The position numbers and the translations under genes were made by a program. From the NCBI RefSeq assembly GCF_040253615.1, contig NZ_JBEJGY010000004.1, forward strand, positions 5,580,001-5,644,000: a stretch of 64,000 nt of DNA, written 5' to 3'. Positions 45,719 to 55,537 of the stretch are shown here, one piece after another. How positions within the stretch are numbered: position 1 is the first letter of the stretch; every line of letters begins with the position of its first letter. The stretch is from Streptomyces sp. Edi4 (GTDB lineage Bacteria; Actinomycetota; Actinomycetes; Streptomycetales; Streptomycetaceae). Below the pieces are notes generated by a model. That model had not been told where the DNA came from. It made no database searches and saw nothing but the letters and a program-made list of their open reading frames with translations.

Positions 45719-46267
45719 GTGAACCTCACCATGGTTCAGCTGGCGGCCGAGGAGCAGGAAAACCCGCTCATCCCGCCGTGGCCTGAGCTCGTCATCGGCC
45801 TCATCGCCTTCGTCATCGTCTTCGGCTTCCTCGCCAAGAAGCTCCTTCCGAACATCAACAAGGTTCTGGACGAGCGTCGTGAGGCCATCGAAGGCGGGAT
45901 GGAGAAGGCGGTAGCCGCTCAGACCGAGGCGCAGAGCGTCCTTGAGCAGTACAAGGCGCAGCTCGCCGAGGCCCGCCACGAGGCCGCGCGCCTGCGTCAG
46001 GAGGCGACTGAGCAGGGCACCGCACTCATCCAGGAGATGAGGGCGGAAGGCCAGCGGCAGCGTGAGGAGATCATCGCTGCCGGTCACGCCCAGCTCGAGG
46101 CCGACCGCAAGGCCGCCGCGCACTCGCTCCGTCAGGACGTGGGCAAGCTGGCGACCGACCTGGCCGGCAAGCTGGTCGGCGAGTCCCTTGAGGACCACGC
46201 CCGCCAGAGCCGCACCATCGACCGTTTCCTCGGCGAGCTCGAGGAGAAGGCCGAGGCCGTCCGATGA
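45719..46267 (+). CDS. atpF: ATP synthase Fo subunit b
   Basis: This 182-residue subunit has one N-terminal membrane segment (about 22-45) and a long charged coiled coil that forms the outer stalk. It starts at the GTG at 45719 with GAAAGG upstream. The stop overlaps the atpH start by 4 bp. Confidence 0.96.
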   Translation: MNLTMVQLAAEEQENPLIPPWPELVIGLIAFVIVFGFLAKKLLPNINKVLDERREAIEGGMEKAVAAQTEAQSVLEQYKAQLAEARHEAARLRQEATEQGTALIQEMRAEGQRQREEIIAAGHAQLEADRKAAAHSLRQDVGKLATDLAGKLVGESLEDHARQSRTIDRFLGELEEKAEAVR

Positions 46268-47079
46268 ACGGCGCGAGCCGCGAGGCACTGGCCGCCGCAC
46301 GGGAGCGTCTCGACGCGCTGATGGACCACACGTCCGTCGACGCGGCGAAGCTCGGCGACGAGCTGGCCGCCGTCACCACGCTGCTCGACCGCGAGGTCTC
46401 GCTGCGTCGGGTCCTGACCGACCCGGCGCAGCCCGGTGAGGCCAGGGCCCAGCTGGCCGCGCGTCTTCTCGGCGGTCAGGTGGGCGGCGAGACCGCCGAC
46501 CTGGTGGGCGGCATGGTCCGCTCGCGCTGGTCGCAGTCGCGTGACCTGGTGGACTCGCTCGAGGAGCTGGCGAGCACCGCCGACCTCACCGCCGCGCAGC
46601 AGTCGGGCGCGCTCGACGACGTCGAGGACGAGCTGTTCCGGTTCGGCCGCATCGTCACCTCGAGCCCCGAGCTGCGCTCCGCGCTCACCAGCCGCACCGC
46701 CACGGTCGCGGCCAAGAGCGAGCTGCTGCGCGGTCTGCTCGGCGGCAAGGCGAACCCGGTCACTGAGCGCCTGGTCGTCCGTCTGGTGACCCGGCCGCGT
46801 GGACGTAGCCTGGAAGCGGGCCTCGAGTCCCTGTCCAAGCTCGCCGCGGGCCGCCGGGACCGGATGGTCGCGGTCGTCACCTCGGCGATCCCGCTCACGG
46901 ACATCCAGAAGGCGCGCCTCGGCGCGGCTCTGGCGAAGATCTACGGCCGTCAGATGCACCTGAACCTCGACGTGGACCCCGAGGTCCTTGGCGGGATCTC
47001 GGTGCGTGTCGGCGACGAGGTCATCGAAGGCACCATCGCGGAACGCCTCGAAGAGGCGAACCGGCGGCTGGCGCGCTGA
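46264..47079 (+). CDS. atpH: ATP synthase F1 subunit delta
   Basis: This 271-residue delta subunit is longer than the E. coli one (about 177) because it has an N-terminal extension of about 80 residues, as is usual in actinobacteria. The C-terminal region (LDVDPEVLGGISVRVGDEVIEGTI in outline) is the most conserved part. It connects the b stalk to the alpha/beta ring. It is coupled to atpF by ATGA overlap. Confidence 0.95.
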   Translation: MNGASREALAAARERLDALMDHTSVDAAKLGDELAAVTTLLDREVSLRRVLTDPAQPGEARAQLAARLLGGQVGGETADLVGGMVRSRWSQSRDLVDSLEELASTADLTAAQQSGALDDVEDELFRFGRIVTSSPELRSALTSRTATVAAKSELLRGLLGGKANPVTERLVVRLVTRPRGRSLEAGLESLSKLAAGRRDRMVAVVTSAIPLTDIQKARLGAALAKIYGRQMHLNLDVDPEVLGGISVRVGDEVIEGTIAERLEEANRRLAR

Positions 47080-47217
47080 CCCCCGGGTCGCGCACCAACT
47101 GAATTCAGCAACACCAGCGGCCCGGTTGGGCCGTGCAGAAATTGCGGAAGATTCCTGGGGGTCGGCCCCCAGACCCCTTAGAAACTTCGGGCCCAACAAG
47201 GAGAGCAGGGAACCCAG

Positions 47218-48810
47218 ATGGCGGAGCTCACGATCCGGCCGGAGGAGATCCGGGACGCGCTGGAGACCTTTGTCCAGTCGTACCAGCCGGACGCGGCCTC
47301 GCGCGAGGAGGTCGGTACGGTCAGCGTTGCCGGCGACGGCATCGCGAAGGTCGAGGGTCTTCCCTCGGCCATGGCGAACGAGCTGCTGCGGTTCGAGGAC
47401 GGAACCCTCGGTCTCGCCCTCAACCTCGAGGAGCGCGAGATCGGTGCGATCGTCCTCGGCGAGTTCAGCGGCATCGAAGAGGGCCAGCCGGTGCAGCGCA
47501 CCGGTGAGGTGCTTTCGGTCGGCGTCGGCGAGGGCTACCTCGGCCGCGTCGTAGACCCGCTCGGCAACCCGATCGACGGCCTCGGCGAGATCGAGACCGA
47601 CGGCCGCCGCGCCCTGGAGCTTCAGGCTCCTGGCGTCATGGTCCGCAAGTCGGTGCACGAGCCGATGGCGACCGGTTACAAGGCCGTCGACGCGATGGTG
47701 CCGATCGGCCGTGGCCAGCGTCAGCTGATCATTGGTGACCGTCAGACCGGCAAGACCGCTCTGGCCGTCGACACGATCATCAACCAGCGCGACAACTGGC
47801 GCTCGGGCGACCCGAAGAAGCAGGTCCGCTGCATCTACGTCGCCATCGGCCAGAAGGGCTCGACCATCGCCTCCGTGCGTGGCGCCCTGGAAGAGGCCGG
47901 CGCGCTGGAGTACACGACGATCGTCGCCGCGCCCGCGTCCGACCCGGCCGGCTTCAAGTACCTCGCCCCGTACACCGGTTCGGCCATCGGCCAGCACTGG
48001 ATGTACGACGGCAAGCACGTCCTCATCATCTTCGACGACCTGTCGAAGCAGGCCGACGCCTACCGCGCCGTGTCCCTGCTGCTGCGCCGTCCGCCGGGCC
48101 GCGAGGCCTACCCGGGCGACGTCTTCTACCTGCACTCGCGTCTGCTCGAGCGCTGCGCGAAGCTGTCGGACGACATGGGCGCCGGTTCGATGACGGGTCT
48201 GCCGATCGTCGAGACCAAGGCGAACGACGTGTCGGCGTTCATCCCGACCAACGTCATCTCCATCACCGACGGCCAGTGCTTCCTGGAGTCGGACCTGTTC
48301 AACGCCGGTCAGCGCCCCGCCCTGAACGTCGGTATCTCCGTCTCGCGAGTCGGTGGTTCCGCGCAGCACAAGGCGATGCGCCAGGTGTCGGGCCGTCTCC
48401 GTGTCGACCTCGCCCAGTACCGCGAGCTGGAGGCGTTCGCCGCCTTCGGTTCCGACCTGGACGCGGCCTCCAAGGCCTCCCTCGAGCGCGGCAAGCGCAT
48501 GGTGGAGCTCCTGAAGCAGCCGCAGTACTCGCCGTTCCCGGTCGAGGAGCAGGTCGTCTCCATCTGGGCCGGCACCACCGGCAAGATGGACGACGTGCCG
48601 GTCGAGGACATCCGCCGCTTCGAGGCCGAGCTGCTGGAGTACCTGCGCCGCGAGCGCAAGGAACTCCTCACCTCGATCGCCGAGGGCGCGAAGATGTCGG
48701 ACGACACCCTTCAGTCCGTGGCCGACGCCATCGCCGGCTTCAAGCGGCAGTTCGAGACCTCGGACGGCAAGCTCCTGGGCGACGACGTGCCGGTCAGCAC
48801 CAGCAAGTGA
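47218..48810 (+). CDS. atpA: ATP synthase F1 subunit alpha
   Basis: This 530-residue non-catalytic nucleotide-binding subunit has the P-loop GDRQTGKT, the Arg-finger region with ISVSRVGGSAQ, and VYVAIGQK-type sequence (IYVAIGQKGST). It starts at the ATG at 47218 with AAGGAGAG upstream, after a 138-bp gap behind atpH. Confidence 0.98.
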   Translation: MAELTIRPEEIRDALETFVQSYQPDAASREEVGTVSVAGDGIAKVEGLPSAMANELLRFEDGTLGLALNLEEREIGAIVLGEFSGIEEGQPVQRTGEVLSVGVGEGYLGRVVDPLGNPIDGLGEIETDGRRALELQAPGVMVRKSVHEPMATGYKAVDAMVPIGRGQRQLIIGDRQTGKTALAVDTIINQRDNWRSGDPKKQVRCIYVAIGQKGSTIASVRGALEEAGALEYTTIVAAPASDPAGFKYLAPYTGSAIGQHWMYDGKHVLIIFDDLSKQADAYRAVSLLLRRPPGREAYPGDVFYLHSRLLERCAKLSDDMGAGSMTGLPIVETKANDVSAFIPTNVISITDGQCFLESDLFNAGQRPALNVGISVSRVGGSAQHKAMRQVSGRLRVDLAQYRELEAFAAFGSDLDAASKASLERGKRMVELLKQPQYSPFPVEEQVVSIWAGTTGKMDDVPVEDIRRFEAELLEYLRRERKELLTSIAEGAKMSDDTLQSVADAIAGFKRQFETSDGKLLGDDVPVSTSK

Positions 48811-48833
48811 CGACGACGGAAGGGACCTGACTC

Positions 48834-49751
48834 ATGGGAGCGCAGCTCCGGGTCTACAAGCGTCGCATCCGATCCGTCACCGCGACCAAGAAGATCACCA
48901 AGGCGATGGAGATGATCGCCGCCTCGCGCATCGTCAAGGCGCAGCGCCAGGTGGCGGCCTCCACGCCGTACGCGACCGAGCTCATCCGTGCGGTGACCGC
49001 GGTGGCGACCGGTTCCACCACCAACCACCCGCTCACCACCGAGGCCGAGGCCCCGGCCCGCGCCGCGGTCCTGCTCATCACGAGCGACCGCGGTCTGGCC
49101 GGCGGCTACTCCTCCAACGCCATCAAGGCCGCGGAGAAGCTGTCGGAGCGGCTGCGCGGCGAGGGCAAGGAGGTCGACACGTACATCGTCGGCCGCAAGG
49201 GTGTCGCCTACTACGGCTTCCGTGAGCGCAAGGTCTCACAGTCGTGGACCGGCTTCACCGACAGCCCGACCTACGCGGACGCCAAGCAGGTGGCCGCGCC
49301 GCTGATCGAGGCCATCCAGACGGAGACGGCCGAGGGCGGCGCGGACGAACTGCACATCGTCTTCACGGAGTTCGTGTCGATGATGACGCAGACGCCGGTC
49401 GACAACCGGATGCTGCCTTTGTCGCTGGAGAAGGCTCAGGACGAGACGAGCACGAAGGACCACATCCTTCCGCTCTTCGACTTCGAGCCGTCGGCGGAGG
49501 ACGTCCTCGACGCCCTGCTGCCGCGCTACGTCGAAAGCCGCATCTACAACGCGCTGCTTCAGTCGGCCGCTTCCGAGCACGCCGCCCGTCGCCGTGCGAT
49601 GAAGTCGGCCACCGACAACGCCGGAGAGCTCATCAAGAGCCTTTCCCGGCTTGCCAACGCGGCCCGCCAGGCCGAAATCACCCAGGAAATCAGCGAGATC
49701 GTCGGTGGCTCCAGTGCGCTGGCCGACGCGACCGCGGGGAGTGACAAGTAA
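48834..49751 (+). CDS. atpG: ATP synthase F1 subunit gamma
   Basis: This 305-residue central stalk subunit shows the conserved N-terminal RRIRSVTATKKITKAMEMIA helix in outline, SDRGLAGGYSSN, and the C-terminal helix ending in EISEIVGGSSAL. Its stop overlaps the atpD start by one base. Confidence 0.97.
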   Translation: MGAQLRVYKRRIRSVTATKKITKAMEMIAASRIVKAQRQVAASTPYATELIRAVTAVATGSTTNHPLTTEAEAPARAAVLLITSDRGLAGGYSSNAIKAAEKLSERLRGEGKEVDTYIVGRKGVAYYGFRERKVSQSWTGFTDSPTYADAKQVAAPLIEAIQTETAEGGADELHIVFTEFVSMMTQTPVDNRMLPLSLEKAQDETSTKDHILPLFDFEPSAEDVLDALLPRYVESRIYNALLQSAASEHAARRRAMKSATDNAGELIKSLSRLANAARQAEITQEISEIVGGSSALADATAGSDK

Positions 49752-51193
49752 TGACGACCACTGTTGAGACGGCCGTTGCCACGGGCCGCGTCGCCCGGGT
49801 CATCGGCCCGGTCGTCGACGTGGAGTTCCCCGTCGACGCGATGCCGGAGATCTACAACGCGCTGCACGTCCAGGTGGCCGACCCGGCCGAGGACGGCAAG
49901 CTCAAGACGCTGACGCTCGAGGTCGCCCAGCACCTCGGTGACGGCATCGTCCGCGCGATCTCGATGCAGCCCACCGACGGCCTGGTGCGCCAGGCCCCGG
50001 TGACCGACACGGGCAACGGCATCACGGTGCCGGTCGGCGACTTCACCAAGGGCAAGGTGTTCAACACCCTCGGCGAGGTGCTGAACAAGCCCGAGGAGAA
50101 CGCCAACATCGGCGAGCGCTGGCCGATCCACCGCAAGGCGCCCAACTTCGACCAGCTCGAGTCCAAGACCGAGATGTTCGAGACCGGCGTCAAGGTCATC
50201 GACCTTCTCACCCCGTACGTCAAGGGTGGAAAGATCGGCCTGTTCGGTGGTGCCGGTGTCGGCAAGACCGTCCTCATCCAGGAAATGATCTACCGCGTGG
50301 CCAACAACCACGACGGTGTGTCGGTGTTCGCCGGTGTCGGCGAGCGCACCCGTGAGGGCAACGACCTCATCGAGGAGATGCAGGACTCGGGCGTCATCGA
50401 CAAGACCGCCCTGGTCTTCGGTCAGATGGACGAGCCGCCGGGCACGCGTCTGCGCGTCGCCCTGGCCGGTCTGACGATGGCGGAGTACTTCCGTGACGTC
50501 CAGAAGCAGGACGTCCTCTTCTTCATCGACAACATCTTCCGGTACACCCAGGCGGGTTCCGAGGTGTCGACCCTGCTCGGCCGCATGCCCTCCGCGGTGG
50601 GCTACCAGCCGAACCTGGCCGACGAGATGGGTCTCCTCCAGGAGCGCATCACCTCGACCCGCGGTCACTCGATCACCTCGATGCAGGCGATCTACGTCCC
50701 CGCGGACGACCTGACCGACCCGGCCCCGGCCACCACGTTCGCCCACCTCGACGCGACGACGGTTCTCTCCCGTCCGATCTCCGAGAAGGGCATCTACCCG
50801 GCCGTGGACCCGCTGGACTCCACGTCCCGCATCCTGGACCCGCGCTACATCGCGCAGGAGCACTACGACGCCGCCATGCGCGTCAAGACGATCCTTCAGA
50901 AGTACAAGGATCTCCAGGACATCATCGCCATCCTCGGCATCGACGAGCTCGGCGAAGAGGACAAGCTGGTCGTGCACCGCGCCCGTCGCGTGGAGCGCTT
51001 CCTGTCGCAGAACACGCACGTCGCCAAGCAGTTCACCGGCGTCGACGGTTCGGACGTCCCGCTGGAGGAGTCGATCACGGCGTTCAACCAGATCTGCGAC
51101 GGCGAGTACGACCACTTCCCCGAGCAGGCGTTCTTCATGTGCGGTGGCCTGGAAGACCTCAAGGCCAACGCCAAGGAGCTGGGCGTCTCCTGA
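49751..51193 (+). CDS. atpD: ATP synthase F1 subunit beta
   Basis: This 480-residue catalytic subunit has the P-loop GGAGVGKT, the catalytic Glu in GVGERTREGND, the Walker B LFFIDNIFRYTQAGSE, and the closing sequence MCGGLEDL. The ATG at 49751 overlaps the atpG stop. A strong hairpin follows the stop codon at 51208-51234. Confidence 0.98.
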   Translation: MTTTVETAVATGRVARVIGPVVDVEFPVDAMPEIYNALHVQVADPAEDGKLKTLTLEVAQHLGDGIVRAISMQPTDGLVRQAPVTDTGNGITVPVGDFTKGKVFNTLGEVLNKPEENANIGERWPIHRKAPNFDQLESKTEMFETGVKVIDLLTPYVKGGKIGLFGGAGVGKTVLIQEMIYRVANNHDGVSVFAGVGERTREGNDLIEEMQDSGVIDKTALVFGQMDEPPGTRLRVALAGLTMAEYFRDVQKQDVLFFIDNIFRYTQAGSEVSTLLGRMPSAVGYQPNLADEMGLLQERITSTRGHSITSMQAIYVPADDLTDPAPATTFAHLDATTVLSRPISEKGIYPAVDPLDSTSRILDPRYIAQEHYDAAMRVKTILQKYKDLQDIIAILGIDELGEEDKLVVHRARRVERFLSQNTHVAKQFTGVDGSDVPLEESITAFNQICDGEYDHFPEQAFFMCGGLEDLKANAKELGVS

Positions 51194-51207
51194 CGCTCCG
51201 GCCACGA

Positions 51208-51234
51208 AGAGGGGCGGGCGCGTCCCGCCCCTCT
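51208..51234 (+). terminator. Hairpin between atpD and atpC
   Basis: AGAGGGGCGGG and CCCGCCCCTCT form a perfect 11-bp stem with a 5-nt loop, followed by CCGTAT. It lies 15 bp after atpD and would reduce or end transcription before atpC. A TAGAAT -10-like sequence follows at 51259-51264. Confidence 0.65.
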
Positions 51235-51313
51235 CCGTATCGCCACCCGAGAACTGACTAGAATCGACCCAACACCCGGCCGAACCGCCGGGTGGTGACC
51301 CGAGGAGCCAACC

Positions 51314-51688
51314 ATGGCTGCTGAGCTGCACGTCGAGCTCGTCGCCGCGGACCGCAGTGTCTGGTCCGGCGAGGCCACCCTGGTCGTCGCGCGCACCACG
51401 TCCGGCGACATCGGCGTCATGCCCGGTCACCAGCCGCTCCTTGGTGTGCTGGAGTCGGGCCCGGTGATGATCCGTACGAGCGAGGGCGGCACCGTCGTCG
51501 CGGCCGTGCACGGTGGATTCATCTCCTTCGCCGACAACAAGCTGTCGCTGCTCGCGGAGATCGCCGAGCTGGCGGACGAGATCGACGTCCAGCGCGCCGA
51601 GCGTGCGCTGGAGAGCGCGAAGTCGGAGTCGGACGCCGCCGCTGAGCGGCGTGCCGACGTACGACTGCGTGCGGTGGCGGTGCGCTAG
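51314..51688 (+). CDS. atpC: ATP synthase F1 subunit epsilon
   Basis: This 124-residue epsilon subunit has an N-terminal beta-sandwich with GDIGVMPGHQPLLGVLESG and a short C-terminal two-helix region. It regulates ATP hydrolysis by the rotor. CGAGGAG precedes the ATG. It is separated from atpD by 120 bp that contain a terminator-like hairpin. Confidence 0.96.
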   Translation: MAAELHVELVAADRSVWSGEATLVVARTTSGDIGVMPGHQPLLGVLESGPVMIRTSEGGTVVAAVHGGFISFADNKLSLLAEIAELADEIDVQRAERALESAKSESDAAAERRADVRLRAVAVR

Positions 51689-51706
51689 CACTCCGCCGGA
51701 GATTTC

Positions 51707-51756
51707 CCTCAGCCGCGGCACGGTCCGGAACTTTCCGGAGCCGGTCGCGGCTGAGG
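51707..51756 (+). terminator. Terminator of the ATP synthase operon
   Basis: CCTCAGCCGCG (51707-51717) pairs perfectly with CGCGGCTGAGG (51746-51756), and an inner TCCGGA/TCCGGA hairpin lies in the loop. Confidence 0.75.
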
Positions 51757-51814
51757 CGATGCAGGCAGATTTTTCCGTTGCTGGATTACTGGTTGAGCGA
51801 GGAGGTCGGTGTAG

Positions 51815-52261
51815 ATGACTCTCGCTCTGCTTGTGTGTGGTCTGGTCGTCGCGCTGGTACTGGTGGGACTCTTCGTCTTCGGTCTGCGCCGGCGGCTGAT
51901 CCAGCGCTCGGGCGGGACCTTCGACTGCAGTCTGCGCTGGGGGCTTCCGGAGACGCCGGACACCAGCGGCAAGGGCTGGGTGTACGGGGTGGCCCGCTAC
52001 AACGGTGACCGGATCGAGTGGTTCCGCGTGTTCTCCTACGCGCCTCGGCCGCGCCGCGTACTGGAGCGGTCCGCCATTGATGTGGTGTCGCGCCGCCTGC
52101 CCGAGGGCGAGGAGGAGCTGGCGCTCCTGTCCGACGCGATCATCCTGGGCTGCACCCATCGGGGTACGCGGCTCGAGCTCGCGATGAGCGAGGACGCGCT
52201 GACGGGTTTCCTGGCCTGGCTGGAAGCGGCCCCACCAGGCCAGCGGGTCAACGTGGCGTAG
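51815..52261 (+). CDS. DUF2550 membrane protein
   Basis: This 148-residue protein has one N-terminal membrane helix (about 2-25), then a soluble domain with GTFDCSLRWG, KGWVYGVARYNGDRIEWFRVFSYAPRP-like sequence and ILGCTHRG. It belongs to the actinobacterial DUF2550 family, which regularly follows the ATP synthase operon. Function unknown. Confidence 0.88.
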   Translation: MTLALLVCGLVVALVLVGLFVFGLRRRLIQRSGGTFDCSLRWGLPETPDTSGKGWVYGVARYNGDRIEWFRVFSYAPRPRRVLERSAIDVVSRRLPEGEEELALLSDAIILGCTHRGTRLELAMSEDALTGFLAWLEAAPPGQRVNVA

Positions 52262-52270
52262 CAGCCCGAG

Positions 52271-52380
52271 CAGGGGCTCCGCCCCAGACCCCGACGATGG
52301 CCCCACCCCGCCCCTTCCCGAAACCCTCCGGGGCTCTGAACAGGCTGAGGTCCAAGCCCTGGGGCTGCGCCCCAGACCCC
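52271..52380. repeat. Palindromic GC-rich repeats (two copies)
   Basis: Copies at 52271-52292 and 52359-52380 share the core GGGGCT-CGCCCCAGACCCC, each able to fold as a short hairpin. The same element occurs three more times at 57659-57974. Similar sequences are scattered in Streptomyces intergenic regions. Confidence 0.6.
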
Positions 52381-52485
52381 GTTCGCGCCTGAACGGCGCT
52401 CGTCCTCGACTGCCGGACGGGCTGAGGTCGCCCGCACCGGGCACCCTGCCGAGGTCAGCCCCGCCGGGGGCGCCCCAGGGGTACG

Positions 52486-52532
52486 CCGGCACCCCGGTCG
52501 CGGGGGACGGGCCCGCTGGGCCGGGGTGCCGG
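52486..52532 (-). terminator. Terminator of the chitinase gene
   Basis: CCGGCACCCCGG (52486-52497) and CCGGGGTGCCGG (52521-52532) form a perfect 12-bp stem 12 bp downstream of the chitinase stop codon. There is no T-tract. Confidence 0.6.
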
Positions 52533-52544
52533 GGTGGGGCCGGG

Positions 52545-54398
<1,854 letters not shown>

Positions 54399-54505
54399 GG
54401 CTGCTCCCGAATGGTGCGACGGTGGTGGGGGTGGAACCCTGCTCCGTCCGGTGAGCGTGCCTGGGTGCGTCAGGGATGGCATGCCCACCACAGCAGTGTG
54501 CGGCG

Positions 54506-54547
54506 AGCGTAGAAAGGTCTGGACCAACCGTCAAGAGGTCCAGACCT
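54506..54547 (-). promoter_or_regulatory. Chitinase promoter with paired 12-bp operators
   Basis: On the minus strand TTGACG (54529-54534) and TACGCT (54506-54511) are 17 bp apart. TGGTCCAGACCT (54515-54526) lies exactly between -35 and -10, and AGGTCTGGACCT (54536-54547) lies just upstream of the -35. Such 12-bp direct repeats are known in Streptomyces chitinase promoters and resemble DasR sites (TGGTCTAGACCA core). Confidence 0.85.
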
Positions 54548-54841
54548 CCGACACCCGCATCCGCCTCGGCCCGGCAACTCCGCTGCCACGCCGCCCACTT
54601 GGGCCCGGCCGCGCGTCTCCGGCCTGTCCGGGCGGCCGCTGACGTGGGGCTTCACCGGGGCCTTCGCCGGAGCCTCCACCGCCGCCTTCGCCCTGCCGGG
54701 ACGGGCCGCGGTCAGCGCGCAAACCAGCCGGGGCGCACTCCGCGAACCGCCAAAAGCGCTCCCCGGCGCACACAGCCGAGGACCGTACGCTGACCCGGCG
54801 ATGGGCGGACGAGGTGAGCGGGACCAAGTGAGGGAGCGCGG

Positions 54842-55537
54842 ATGAGCGGGACGGATCGGGCCGGTGACGTCCTGGTCGTGGACGACGACGACGCGGTACG
54901 CCGCTCGCTCGACCGGGGGCTTCGGCTGCACGGGTTCCGCGTGCGCACCGCCGACGGCGGCCCCGCGGCCCTCGCCGCGATCGCCCGGCGCCCGCCCGAC
55001 GTCCTTGTCCTGGATGTGTCCATGCCCGGCATGAGCGGCATCGAGGTGTGCGCCGCGCTGCGGCGGGACGGGCACGACCTGCCCGTCCTGATGCTCTCGG
55101 CGCTCGACGAGACCGCCGACCGGATCGCCGGCCTCCAGGCGGGCGGCGACGACTACCTGGTCAAACCCTTCGCCTTGCAGGAACTGGTGCTGCGCCTGCG
55201 CGCCCTGCTGCGCCGACGGCCGCCCGCCGAGCACGACGTGGTCCGTGCCTTCGGCCTCGTCATCGACCCCTCGGCCCGCACCGCACACCGCGACGGGCGT
55301 CCCCTCGACCTCACCCGGCGCGAGTACGCGCTGCTCGACGTGCTCGCCCGCAACGCCGGGATCGTCCTCACCCGCGACCAGCTGCTCGAACGGGTCTGGG
55401 GGTACGACGTCGACGTACGCACCGACGCCGTGGACACCTTCATCAGCTATCTGCGCCGCAAACTGGAGGCGGACGGCGCGCCCCGGCTCGTGCACACCGT
55501 GCGCGGTGTCGGCTTCGTCCTGCGGGAGCGGCCGTGA
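54842..55537 (+). CDS. OmpR-family response regulator next to chiC
   Basis: This 231-residue protein has a receiver domain with DDDD at residues 14-17, phospho-acceptor Asp58 in LVLDVSMPGMSG, and a Lys in YLVKPF, followed by a winged-helix OmpR domain (RREYALLDVLARN, VDTFISYLRRKLE). GAGGGAGCGCGG precedes the ATG. A -10-like TACGCT lies at 54786-54791. The gene ends with a GTGA overlap into the kinase gene. Its position opposite chiC suggests it regulates chitinase, as described for the chiR/chiS system, but this role is inferred. Confidence 0.9.
   Translation: MSGTDRAGDVLVVDDDDAVRRSLDRGLRLHGFRVRTADGGPAALAAIARRPPDVLVLDVSMPGMSGIEVCAALRRDGHDLPVLMLSALDETADRIAGLQAGGDDYLVKPFALQELVLRLRALLRRRPPAEHDVVRAFGLVIDPSARTAHRDGRPLDLTRREYALLDVLARNAGIVLTRDQLLERVWGYDVDVRTDAVDTFISYLRRKLEADGAPRLVHTVRGVGFVLRERP

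Noticed and set aside
46132..48369. 745-codon minus-strand frame opposite atpH and atpA
   Set aside because: Antisense to ATP synthase genes; composition shadow only.
49559..52492. 977-codon minus-strand frame opposite atpD to DUF2550
   Set aside because: Antisense to several solid genes; no start signal or domain.
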